Source of the DNA: Caldifarciminota bacterium RBG_13_43_14
GTDB taxonomy: Bacteria; Hydrothermota; Tepidihabitantia; SM23-42
DNA: 7,651 nt
NCBI GenBank assembly: GCA_001771735.1
Contig: MEUM01000019.1
Span: forward strand, 1 to 7,651
Direction: 5' to 3'
The position numbers and the translations under genes are program-made. The notes under the pieces were generated by a model. It ran no database searches. It saw only the letters and a program-made list of their open reading frames with translations, and was not told the origin of the DNA. Shown here piece after piece: positions 1-5,920 of the stretch (its first letter is position 1; every line of letters begins with the position of its first letter).

Positions 1-13
1 CTGAGGAGTTATC

Positions 14-1441
14 ATGCAAGAATTTGTCCGAAAAATATGCAATAGTCTTGAAATTAAAAAAGTATTCTATGGTGATGTCCGAATTGTCGAAGATGAAGCC
101 GAGATAATTGTTTTTAAAAATGGAATTATCGAGGCGATAACCCACACTTTTAATACTGGTTTTGGTGTTCGCGTATTAAAAAACTCAGCCTGGGGATTTT
201 CCTCTTCGAATGTGGTCAATAAGAAAATGGCTGATCTGGTGACACGGGATGCCTTGAATATTGCCCGGGCATCGGCATCAATACCAGGGCAGCCTGTTAA
301 ATTGGCCGCCGCAAAACCGGTAAAAGGTAAATACAAGACCAAAGTCGAGATCAATCCTTTTAAAGTCTCAATTGACAAAAAGATCGATTTGCTGATGAAT
401 TGCGACCGTATCTTTGCCCGGGACAAAAAGATAAAGGTTAGAACCGGATTTGTCAGGTTCAACCGCCGATTGGTGCATTTTGGTTCGACCGAGGGCTCCA
501 GTACAACTCAAGAGTTTTATTATACCGGTGGTATGATCCGGGCTTATGCAATGAACGATGGCGAAGTTCAGTCGCGTTCATTTGGAAATTTCCGTCAAGC
601 TGGTTATGAATTTATCGACACGCTAAATCTAATTGAAAATTCGGCGCGCGTAAGGGATGAGGCAGTACAATTGCTAAGTGCCGAGCAATGCCCGGAAATA
701 ATCACGACGATAGTGCTTGATGCCGAGCAAATGGTTTTACAGGTGCATGAGTCATGCGGTCATCCGACCGAGCTTGACCGTGTGCTCGGTACTGAGGCAT
801 CGTATGCCGGAACAAGTTTTATGACCGCTGAGAGGTTGAACAATCTGCAATACGGTTCTCGATTAATCAATATCGTCGCGGATGCGACAACACCCGGCGG
901 TCTGGGAAGTTTTGGCTGGGACGATGAAGGCATTCCTGCTCAGCGTGTTTACCTGGTCAAGAACGGGCTTTTCGTCGGCTATCAGAGTTCCCGGGAAACC
1001 GCACCGGTGGTAAACGGTCAATCCAGCGGGGCGATGCGCGCCGACGGTTGGAACCGCATTCCTTTGATACGCATGACCAATATTAACCTTTTATCCGGTA
1101 AACATAGTCTTGAAGAATTAATTGCCGGAACTGACGATGGGGTATTTATGACGACCAATAAATCCTGGTCGATCGATGATAAACGGCTCAATTTTCAGTT
1201 TGGCTGTGAACTTGCCCGGCGTATCGAGAAAGGTAAGTTGACTAAATTGTACAAGAACCCGACCTACAGCAGTATCACACCAAAATTCTGGAACAGCTGT
1301 GATGGACTTGGCAAGGAATCAACACGTGAGCTTTTTGGAGTCCCCAATTGCGGTAAGGGTGAACCCGGACAGACCGCGTTTGTCGGACACGGCACGGTCC
1401 CGGCAAGATTTCGCAATGTGCAGATCGGAATAGCGAAATAG
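14..1441 (+). CDS. tldD: TldD/PmbA-family metalloprotease, TldD-like
   Basis: A 475-residue protein of the length usual for TldD. The zinc-binding motif HESCGH lies at residues 245-250, matching the family HExxxH pattern with Ser in place of the more common Ala. A Cys in NCGKGEPGQ (C446) corresponds to the C-terminal Cys that acts as third metal ligand in characterised TldD proteins. In that family TldD pairs with TldE (PmbA) in a cytoplasmic heterodimer that degrades unfolded peptides and matures modified peptides; the TldE partner is inactive. No TldE gene is visible here; it may lie upstream. The ATG start is supported by GAGGAG at 3-8, five bases upstream. A TGA at 2-4 could be the stop of a preceding gene, which would imply tight coupling. 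The gene ends with TAG two bases before repeat copy 1. The family call is firm; the TldD rather than TldE assignment rests on the intact zinc motif. Confidence 0.93.
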   Translation: MQEFVRKICNSLEIKKVFYGDVRIVEDEAEIIVFKNGIIEAITHTFNTGFGVRVLKNSAWGFSSSNVVNKKMADLVTRDALNIARASASIPGQPVKLAAAKPVKGKYKTKVEINPFKVSIDKKIDLLMNCDRIFARDKKIKVRTGFVRFNRRLVHFGSTEGSSTTQEFYYTGGMIRAYAMNDGEVQSRSFGNFRQAGYEFIDTLNLIENSARVRDEAVQLLSAEQCPEIITTIVLDAEQMVLQVHESCGHPTELDRVLGTEASYAGTSFMTAERLNNLQYGSRLINIVADATTPGGLGSFGWDDEGIPAQRVYLVKNGLFVGYQSSRETAPVVNGQSSGAMRADGWNRIPLIRMTNINLLSGKHSLEELIAGTDDGVFMTTNKSWSIDDKRLNFQFGCELARRIEKGKLTKLYKNPTYSSITPKFWNSCDGLGKESTRELFGVPNCGKGEPGQTAFVGHGTVPARFRNVQIGIAK

Positions 1442-1442
1442 C

Positions 1443-1580
1443 ATGAAAAACACTAAATTCTAAGCACTAAATGCTAAACAAATCACAATTTTTAATATTT
1501 AAATTCCAAAAATTGTTTGAATATTTGGATTTTGTGATTAGATATTGTTTAGGATTTAGAATTTTGATATTAGAATTTGG
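1443..1580 (+). repeat. AT-rich palindromic intergenic repeat, copy 1 (short form)
   Basis: An imperfect palindrome of about 138 bp between tldD and the body of the lipoprotein gene. Three arm pairs are visible. CTAAATGCTAAACAA (1467-1481) pairs with TTGTTTAGGATTTAG (1545-1559) with one mismatch. AATCACAA (1481-1488) pairs perfectly with TTGTGATT (1532-1539). CTAAATTCTAA (1453-1463) pairs with TTAGAATTTGG (1570-1580) with one mismatch. Its left end (ATGAAAAACACTAAAT) matches the left ends of copies 2 and 3. Its right end from TTGTTTAG onward matches copy 2 closely: the block at 1556-1579 and the copy 2 block at 3773-3796 agree at 22 of 24 positions. It lacks the block of about 60 bp, including the TCCGCC hairpin, found in copies 2 and 3. 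As RNA it would form a long AU-rich hairpin. It encodes no protein of its own apart from a six-codon frame at 1443-1463. Confidence 0.82.
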
Positions 1581-2865
1581 TTTGTTAGCTCTGCTAACAA
1601 ACTGTGCCTATTTCAATACTTATTATAATGCCAGCAATTATTTCCGTCAGGGTATGAAAGGTGTCCAGAACGATACGTTGAAATACGACAACGAAAATTT
1701 CAACAAAACGATCGAAAAAACAACATCCGTGATCGTGAAGTATCCACGATCACGATATGTTGATAATTCACTTTTTATGATGGGTGTTTCTTATTATTAT
1801 AAGGGTGATTATGCCCGTGCGATTGAAAAACTTGAATTTCTAATTCTTAATTATCCGCAATCCAATCATATTAATGCAGCTCATTATTATAAGGCACTGG
1901 CCTATCTCAAAACCCGGAAATATAGTCCAGCGGTAATCGCCTTAAAAGAATCGATGAAATCTAAAAAATATCGAGATAGAGCACGATTGATATTATGTTA
2001 TGTTTATTATCAGGATAATAATTACAGCGCTCTGAATCAATGCGTTGAGGAGCTTCTTTCATCAAATCTTGAAAAGGATAAACGTCAGGTCATTCTTAAA
2101 TTGGTCGCTGAGGCCAGTCATAAACTAAGAAAATATGAGCCCGCGCTTTCCTATTATAATGAATTGCTGAACAATTCACGGACCGGCGAAGAGAAGAAAA
2201 AATACAAATCCAAGATCGCCAAGATATATCTTGAAATGGGCGAGTATGAAAGTTGCCGTAATTTTCTTGAAGGCGAGAGCGATGTAGAATTCCAGGAAAT
2301 TCTTGGTGATCTATGTGTAAAACTGGTTAATTATCAAGAAGCCAAGGACATATATTTAACACTGACCGCATCCAAGTATGGGATCTCGGCCGCCGAGGTT
2401 TTTTTTAAGCTTAGCGAAATATATCGTCAGGAGGATAGTATTGAAACCGCGATCGCATATTATGATTCTGCCTATACCCGTGGATCAACAAGTGAATACG
2501 GGATAAAAGCCAAAAAAATGAGCGATGTACTGCGAAGGATACAATCGCTTGGTCAGGAGACTGAAAATCTTGACCGGGCACAATTTTTGCGAGCTGAGAC
2601 CTATTATGTGGATTTCAATGATCCGCAGCGAGCCGCTGGTGAATATAAAAAAGTCTATGACAATTATCCGAAAAGCGAATGGGCGCCCAAGGCACTTTAC
2701 GCACATTTCTGGATTGCGATCCATGAGTTGAATGATGATTCCCTTAGTAATGATCTGTCCCGTCGCTTAATGGATCAATTTCCGGCTACGGAATATTCAA
2801 TGAGTGCAGCTAAGATCATCGCCGGATCGAGCGGTTACAATGATGAAAATGCTCCTGAACCATGA
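1471..2865 (+). CDS. TPR-repeat lipoprotein (BamD/YbgF-like), 5' end within a repeat
   Basis: A 464-residue open frame. A hydrophobic stretch LLALLTNC ends at Cys45, a lipobox-like site with an unusual Asn at -1, and is followed by AYFNTYYNA; so the mature protein is probably a lipid-anchored envelope protein starting at C45. Helical TPR-like repeats follow, clearest at residues 98-131, 135-165, 249-266, 307-337 and 374-401, with YPxSxxxxxA-type spacing (YPRSRYVDNS, YPQSNHINAA, YPKSEWAPKA) seen in BamD and YbgF proteins. This suggests a scaffold in outer membrane or envelope assembly; the exact role cannot be read from the sequence. The start is uncertain. The first ATG has no Shine-Dalgarno sequence and lies in the left arm of repeat copy 1. 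A TTG at 1564 with AGGA at 1551-1554 is an alternative, giving a 13-residue leader. Codons up to about residue 37 derive from the repeat. The stop overlaps the pyrK start by 4 bp (ATGA). Confidence 0.8.
   Translation: MLNKSQFLIFKFQKLFEYLDFVIRYCLGFRILILEFGLLALLTNCAYFNTYYNASNYFRQGMKGVQNDTLKYDNENFNKTIEKTTSVIVKYPRSRYVDNSLFMMGVSYYYKGDYARAIEKLEFLILNYPQSNHINAAHYYKALAYLKTRKYSPAVIALKESMKSKKYRDRARLILCYVYYQDNNYSALNQCVEELLSSNLEKDKRQVILKLVAEASHKLRKYEPALSYYNELLNNSRTGEEKKKYKSKIAKIYLEMGEYESCRNFLEGESDVEFQEILGDLCVKLVNYQEAKDIYLTLTASKYGISAAEVFFKLSEIYRQEDSIETAIAYYDSAYTRGSTSEYGIKAKKMSDVLRRIQSLGQETENLDRAQFLRAETYYVDFNDPQRAAGEYKKVYDNYPKSEWAPKALYAHFWIAIHELNDDSLSNDLSRRLMDQFPATEYSMSAAKIIAGSSGYNDENAPEP
1581..1601. repeat. 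Perfect 9-bp inverted repeat with 3-base loop
   Basis: TTTGTTAGC (1581-1589), loop TCT (1590-1592), GCTAACAAA (1593-1601). It directly abuts the right end of repeat copy 1 and lies within the codons for the lipobox region of the lipoprotein. Its TCT loop is the same as that of the GC-rich hairpin in copy 2. No T-tract follows, so it is not a typical intrinsic terminator. It may belong to the repeat or be an independent palindrome. Confidence 0.7.
1728..1754. repeat. Perfect 10-bp inverted repeat inside the lipoprotein gene
   Basis: CGTGATCGTG (1728-1737) and CACGATCACG (1745-1754) are exact reverse complements around a seven-base loop. The stretch encodes part of SVIVKYPRSRY. It could fold in the mRNA, or be a chance palindrome or protein-binding site. 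No function can be assigned. Confidence 0.6.
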
Positions 2866-3614
2866 AGCCAAAACTAATAAGGGCTTATATCACCGCTAAA
2901 AAACAGTTAAATCCAGATACTTTTTCTCTTGAATTGAAGACATCGGGATTGAGACTTCAACCCGGTCATTTTTTTGAGATACGCACCAGCGATACCTATG
3001 ATCCATACTTGAACCGGCCGATCAGTGTCGCCGGTTATCAGCGATCCCGTTTATTATTGATTATCAGAAAGGCCGGCCGGGGAACCACGCTGTTGCATGA
3101 AAAAAATACCGGCGATAGAATATTGATGCTCGGTCCTATGGGAAAGGGTATTATCCCTAAAAAGAAAAGGACTTTGGTAATCGCAGGCGGTATCGGTATT
3201 GCGCCGCTTTATTTTCTTGCCCATAATTTAACGGTTGGTAAAATACCTTTTTCTTTGATATACGGTGTCAGGAACCACGGTGATCATATATTGATCTCTG
3301 AATTAAAAAGAATTTGTTCTGATCTGATCTTGGTATGTGAGCGCGGCGCAAAAAAGAAAGTGACTGCTTTAGATGTTCTTAAAAATATGGATCTGGCTAA
3401 ATATGACATTATTTATGCATGTGGTCCAAAAGCAATGTTTGTTGAATTACAGAGAATGAAGTTCGATCAGCCGATATACGTTTTTTGCGAGGACTTTCTC
3501 GGCTGTGGCTGCGGTATATGTATCGGTTGCGCGATCAAGATAAAGGGTACCTACAAACGGATCTGTATTGATGGACCGGTCTTCAATCTGAAGGAGATTG
3601 ATTTTAATGTTTAG
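2862..3614 (+). CDS. pyrK: Dihydroorotate dehydrogenase B, electron-transfer subunit PyrK
   Basis: A 250-residue flavin and iron-sulfur subunit that passes electrons from PyrDB to NAD+ in the cytoplasmic class 1B dihydroorotate dehydrogenase complex. The N-terminal FAD domain shows NRPISVAG (51-58, the RPxS flavin motif) and GRGTTLLHEK (72-81). The NAD-binding domain shows VIAGGIGIAPLYFLA (106-120), YGVRN (134-138) and ACGPKAM (186-192). The C-terminal [2Fe-2S] site has C215, C220, C223 and C235 in the pattern C-x4-C-x2-C-x11-C, ending in CIDGPVF as in the family. The ATG overlaps the stop of the lipoprotein gene by 4 bp, so translational coupling is likely. The final TAG (3612-3614) takes its last two bases from the conserved left end of repeat copy 2, so the original C-terminus may have been changed slightly. 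pyrD follows after about 200 bp of repeat. Confidence 0.95.
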   Translation: MKPKLIRAYITAKKQLNPDTFSLELKTSGLRLQPGHFFEIRTSDTYDPYLNRPISVAGYQRSRLLLIIRKAGRGTTLLHEKNTGDRILMLGPMGKGIIPKKKRTLVIAGGIGIAPLYFLAHNLTVGKIPFSLIYGVRNHGDHILISELKRICSDLILVCERGAKKKVTALDVLKNMDLAKYDIIYACGPKAMFVELQRMKFDQPIYVFCEDFLGCGCGICIGCAIKIKGTYKRICIDGPVFNLKEIDFNV

Positions 3615-3796
3615 AAACACTAAATCCGAAGCACTTCAGCCTCTCCAAAGACGGATAAATGAAGCTGATCCGCCTCTGGCGGAAAATTCTAAACAATACC
3701 TAAATTCAAAATTCCAATATTCCAAACTGTTTGAAGAATTAAAGAATTGGTTAATTGAAATTTGTTTAGAAATTAGAATTTCGAAATTAGAATTTG
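3610..3796 (+). repeat. AT-rich palindromic intergenic repeat, copy 2 (short form with GC hairpin)
   Basis: About 187 bp filling the pyrK-pyrD junction. Positions 3613-3696 align without gaps to 4654-4737 of copy 3 with 74 of 84 identical bases by my count. CTAAACAA (3689-3696) pairs with TTGTTTAG (3762-3769). The right end at 3773-3796 matches copy 1 at 22 of 24 positions. It contains AAATTCCA and CTGTTTGAA interior blocks resembling copy 1 but no four-helix-bundle coding region. It looks like a deleted or minimal form of copy 3. Confidence 0.83.
3669..3683. repeat. GC-rich hairpin in repeat copy 2
   Basis: TCCGCC (3669-3674), loop TCT, GGCGGA (3678-3683): a perfect 6-bp stem inside an otherwise AT-rich repeat. 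The equivalent stem in copy 3 is kept with one G-U pair. No T-tract follows, so it is not called a terminator. Confidence 0.75.
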
Positions 3797-3815
3797 ACGA
3801 ACATCGTGAGATCTG

Positions 3816-4664
3816 ATGATCAAGCTCTTCGGCATCCCATTCAAGAATCCGATCTTCATTGCTTCAGGCGTATTTGGTTTTGGGTTGGATTTTAAAGAGG
3901 TAAGCAATAAGGTCGGGGCACTTTTTACTAAGGGTATTACATTAAAACCACGGCCGGGGAATCCACCACCACGCATTGTCGAAACCGCGGCGGGATTGAT
4001 CAATTGGGTGGGTCTGGAAAATCCTGGAGTCGATATTTTTTGCCGTGATATATTACCAAAAGTAAAAAAGTTGAAATGCCGGGTCTTTGTCAATGTTGCC
4101 GGATTTTCGATCAATGACTTTGAAAAGATCGTTGAAAAACTGGCCGATCGAATTGACGGTTTGGAGATCAATGTGTCCTGCCCAAATGTGAAGGAGGGTG
4201 GAGTGCTTTTTGGTCAGGATCCTAAGATCGCTGCGCAGGTGACTGGTGCGGTTCGTAAGCGTACACGGCTTCCCGTGATTGTAAAATTGACGCCGAATTT
4301 CTGCGATCCGCTGCTCATCGGCAAGGCATGCATTGATGCCGGGGCTGATGGATTATCTTTGATAAATACTGTATTTGGTCAGGCCTATAATGCGCATACT
4401 GGCGAACGGATCATTTCCGGTGGTTTGTCCGGACCTGCGATCAAGCCTTTTGCACTTTTTTGCGTGAACCGGGTCTCGGTATTAGGTGTGCCGGTGATCG
4501 GTATCGGCGGGATCGAGACCGTGGCTGATGTCCGGGAATTCTTGAGCGCGGGCGCGAGCGCAGTCGCAATTGGATCGGCACTGCTGCGGGATCCATATTT
4601 GCCGATACGGATTATACGTGAACTAAAGGTCGTATCGAATATAAGTAAGAATGAGAAACTCTAA
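3816..4664 (+). CDS. pyrD: Dihydroorotate dehydrogenase class 1B, catalytic subunit (PyrDB)
   Basis: A 282-residue FMN-dependent TIM-barrel enzyme that oxidises dihydroorotate to orotate, step four of UMP synthesis. The catalytic base region EINVSCPNVKEGG (118-129) has Cys122, typical of class 1 enzymes; class 2 enzymes have Ser. Other family motifs are ASGVFGFG (16-23), TLKPRPGNPPPR (42-53), NPGVD (69-73), VKLTPN (156-161), SLINT (181-185), SGGLSGPAIKP (201-211), GIGGI (229-233) and GASAVAIGSA (246-255). Placement after pyrK identifies class 1B, which needs PyrK and uses NAD+. The start is preceded by GTGAG about seven bases upstream, a weak ribosome site, and shares a base with the stop of the bridging frame. 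The last residues NEKL and the TAA stop fall in the left end of repeat copy 3. The protein reaches past the final barrel helix and appears complete. Confidence 0.95.
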   Translation: MIKLFGIPFKNPIFIASGVFGFGLDFKEVSNKVGALFTKGITLKPRPGNPPPRIVETAAGLINWVGLENPGVDIFCRDILPKVKKLKCRVFVNVAGFSINDFEKIVEKLADRIDGLEINVSCPNVKEGGVLFGQDPKIAAQVTGAVRKRTRLPVIVKLTPNFCDPLLIGKACIDAGADGLSLINTVFGQAYNAHTGERIISGGLSGPAIKPFALFCVNRVSVLGVPVIGIGGIETVADVREFLSAGASAVAIGSALLRDPYLPIRIIRELKVVSNISKNEKL

Positions 4665-5103
4665 ATCCGAAATTCTTCAGCCTCTTCAAATACGAATTAA
4701 TGAAGCTGATCCGCCTTTGGTGGAAAATTCTAAACAAATCACAAATTCTCAAATTCAAATAACTAAACAATATGATTTAGAAGAGAGGACTTATCTTTTT
4801 GCAAAAAGAGTAAATGAATATGTGAAAAAATTACCCAGGACAATTACTAATATTGAAATTGGTAGACAATTAGTCAGATCGTCTGGTTCGGTTGGAGCAA
4901 ATTATATTGAAGCAAATGAATCCCTTAGTAAGAAAGATTTTATAATGAGAATTAAAATAGGCAAGAAAGAAACAAAGGAAAGTCGTTATTGGTTAAGACT
5001 TAGTGAACCATTAAAGGAGCATAATAGTGAAAAGGAATTATTGATAATCGAAACAATTGAGTTAATGAAGATTTTTGGTGCCATTCTTGAGAAGTGCAAA
5101 TGA
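4651..5103 (+). CDS. Four-helix-bundle protein (23S rRNA intervening-sequence protein family)
   Basis: A 150-residue frame whose residues from about 41 onward match the four-helix-bundle/S23 family (PF05635, TIGR02436). YDLEERTYLFAKRV opens helix one, RQLVRSSGSVGANYIEANE (72-90) is the family signature, and RIKIGKKETKESRYWL (100-115) is the third conserved block. Members were first seen as frames inside intervening sequences of bacterial 23S rRNA and also occur as stand-alone genes; the molecular role is unclear, with nucleic-acid binding proposed. Here the gene is not in rRNA but between pyrD and pyrF. The ATG overlaps the pyrD end by 14 bp with no good Shine-Dalgarno sequence. Residues 1 to about 39 are read from the repeat's left arm and are probably not part of the fold. 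GTG at 4720 is an alternative start. Base use is clearly more AT-rich than the pyr genes, which supports a separate origin. Confidence 0.85.
   Translation: MRNSKSEILQPLQIRINEADPPLVENSKQITNSQIQITKQYDLEERTYLFAKRVNEYVKKLPRTITNIEIGRQLVRSSGSVGANYIEANESLSKKDFIMRIKIGKKETKESRYWLRLSEPLKEHNSEKELLIIETIELMKIFGAILEKCK
4710..4724. repeat. GC-rich hairpin in repeat copy 3
   Basis: TCCGCC (4710-4715), loop TTT, GGTGGA (4719-4724). It is the counterpart of the copy 2 hairpin. The change from C to T at 4721 turns a G-C pair into G-U, so the stem still forms in RNA on this strand. Confidence 0.7.
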
Positions 5104-5177
5104 AGTATATTGAGTTTTTGATATTTCGTGTTTGGAATTTGTTTAGGATTTAGATGTTAGAATTTAGGATTTGAAAA

Positions 5178-5186
5178 GGAAAGGAG
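5178..5186 (+). promoter_or_regulatory. Ribosome binding site of pyrF (fixes the start)
   Basis: GGAAAGGAG ends five bases before ATG 5192. This favours ATG 5192 over the upstream in-frame TTG at 5171, which lies in the right end of repeat copy 3 and has no such site. Confidence 0.8.
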
Positions 5187-5191
5187 TTCTA

Positions 5192-5920
5192 ATGAGTGAG
5201 CAGAAATTGATCGTTTCGCTTGATCTGAGCGATCTGGGCAAAATAAAAAATTTGGTTAATCAGTTAAAGGGCATTATTGAGATATTTAAGGTTGGGGCGA
5301 TACCTTTTACCTATTTTGGCACTGAGATCGTGCGCTGGCTCAAGGATAATGACTGCCGGGTAATGCTCGATCTCAAATATCACGATATCCCGAATACGGT
5401 CGCGCGGGCATGCGAGGGCGCGATGGAACTCGGAGTTGATATGCTCACGATTCACACCAGCGGGGGTTTTTCCATGCTTGAAGAGGCAGTAAAGGCCACT
5501 TTAGTGACCGCCGATATTAAAAAGATCGATCGTCCCAGATTGCTTGGCGTGACCGTTCTAACCAGTATTGACGAGGCCTATTTCAAAGACCTGTTCGGCG
5601 ACATCAAGCGCAGCCTGGAAGAACAGGTTGTCTTTTTTGCCCAGCTTGCTCGCAGTGCCGGTCTTGACGGGGTGGTCGCATCTCCGAATGAAATAGAAGC
5701 GATCAGAAAAGCCTGCGGTGATGAATTACTGATTGTAACGCCCGGTATCAGGGTTCAAGAAGAAGTGATCGAGGCTGATGATCAAGCGCGCGTCACGACC
5801 CCCCGGGCAGCATTCGAAGCCGGGGCGAATTTTATTGTCATCGGCCGACCGATAGTCAGGGCAAAAGATCCGGTTGCGGCGGCTGAAAAAATATTAAAGG
5901 AGATAGATGAGGGAAATTGA
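5192..5920 (+). CDS. pyrF: Orotidine 5'-phosphate decarboxylase
   Basis: A 242-residue TIM-barrel enzyme, the usual size for the short (subfamily 1) form, that converts OMP to UMP, the last step of de novo pyrimidine synthesis. The catalytic DxKxxD motif is intact in DLKYHDIPNT (D60, K62, D65). The supporting residues D11 (SLDL) and K33 (FKVG) are present. Later motifs are GVTVLTS (119-125), VASPNE (162-167), VTPGIR (182-187) and GANFIVIGRPI (211-221), which form the phosphate-binding end of the barrel. The start at ATG 5192 has a strong Shine-Dalgarno sequence. A longer frame from TTG 5171 would add seven residues encoded partly by repeat copy 3 and is unlikely. The gene overlaps pyrE by 14 bp. 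Confidence 0.95.
   Translation: MSEQKLIVSLDLSDLGKIKNLVNQLKGIIEIFKVGAIPFTYFGTEIVRWLKDNDCRVMLDLKYHDIPNTVARACEGAMELGVDMLTIHTSGGFSMLEEAVKATLVTADIKKIDRPRLLGVTVLTSIDEAYFKDLFGDIKRSLEEQVVFFAQLARSAGLDGVVASPNEIEAIRKACGDELLIVTPGIRVQEEVIEADDQARVTTPRAAFEAGANFIVIGRPIVRAKDPVAAAEKILKEIDEGN

Larger units (their letters stand above)
3607..3816 (+). other. Repeat-derived open frame bridging pyrK and pyrD
   Basis: A 69-codon open frame spans all of repeat copy 2. AAGGAG at 3591-3596, within the pyrK 3' end, stands 10 bases before the ATG at 3607. The stop TGA (3814-3816) shares its last base with the pyrD ATG (TGATG). The first part, FRNTKSEALQPLQ, is the same frame as the N-terminus of the four-helix-bundle gene in copy 3 (MRNSKSEILQPLQ), but the helical core is absent. 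The C-terminal half reads through the AT-rich right arm (EICLEIRISKLEFD). It is probably not a functional protein. Its value, if any, would be to keep ribosomes running across the insertion into pyrD. A start at TTG 3598 is also possible. Confidence 0.35.
4651..5173 (+). repeat. Long form of the AT-rich repeat, copy 3, carrying a four-helix-bundle gene
   Basis: About 520 bp between pyrD and pyrF with the same ends as copies 1 and 2. The left end starts ATGAGAAACTCTAAATCC. CTAAACAAAT (4730-4739) pairs perfectly with ATTTGTTTAG (5137-5146), and the right end continues with GGATTTAGATGTTAGAATTT as in the other copies, slightly rearranged. Between the arms lies a complete four-helix-bundle coding region that is absent from copies 1 and 2. 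There is no transposase or reverse transcriptase, and I see no clear flanking target duplication. By organisation it is an element with terminal inverted repeats and one cargo or helper gene; whether it moves, and how, is unknown. Confidence 0.75.

Noticed and set aside
67..462. Minus-strand open frame of 131 codons opposite tldD.
   Set aside because: It is the antisense of the TldD N-terminal domain without independent support.
1545..1573. Promoter-like boxes TTGTTT and TATTAG spaced 17 bases in repeat copy 1, with similarly spaced boxes at 3762-3790 in copy 2.
   Set aside because: Matches to the -35 and -10 consensus are poor (3/6 and 4/6, worse in copy 2) and the sequence is the AT-rich conserved arm, where such matches are expected by chance.
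2525..2731. Open frames overlapping the lipoprotein gene on both strands (2525-2731 plus, 2485-2724 minus).
   Set aside because: They lie inside a coding region with clear TPR structure and show no ribosome site or family motif.
3669..3683. GC hairpin as an intrinsic terminator between pyrK and pyrD.
   Set aside because: It is followed by an A-rich rather than T-rich stretch and lies within a probable operon; termination there would separate the two subunits of one enzyme.
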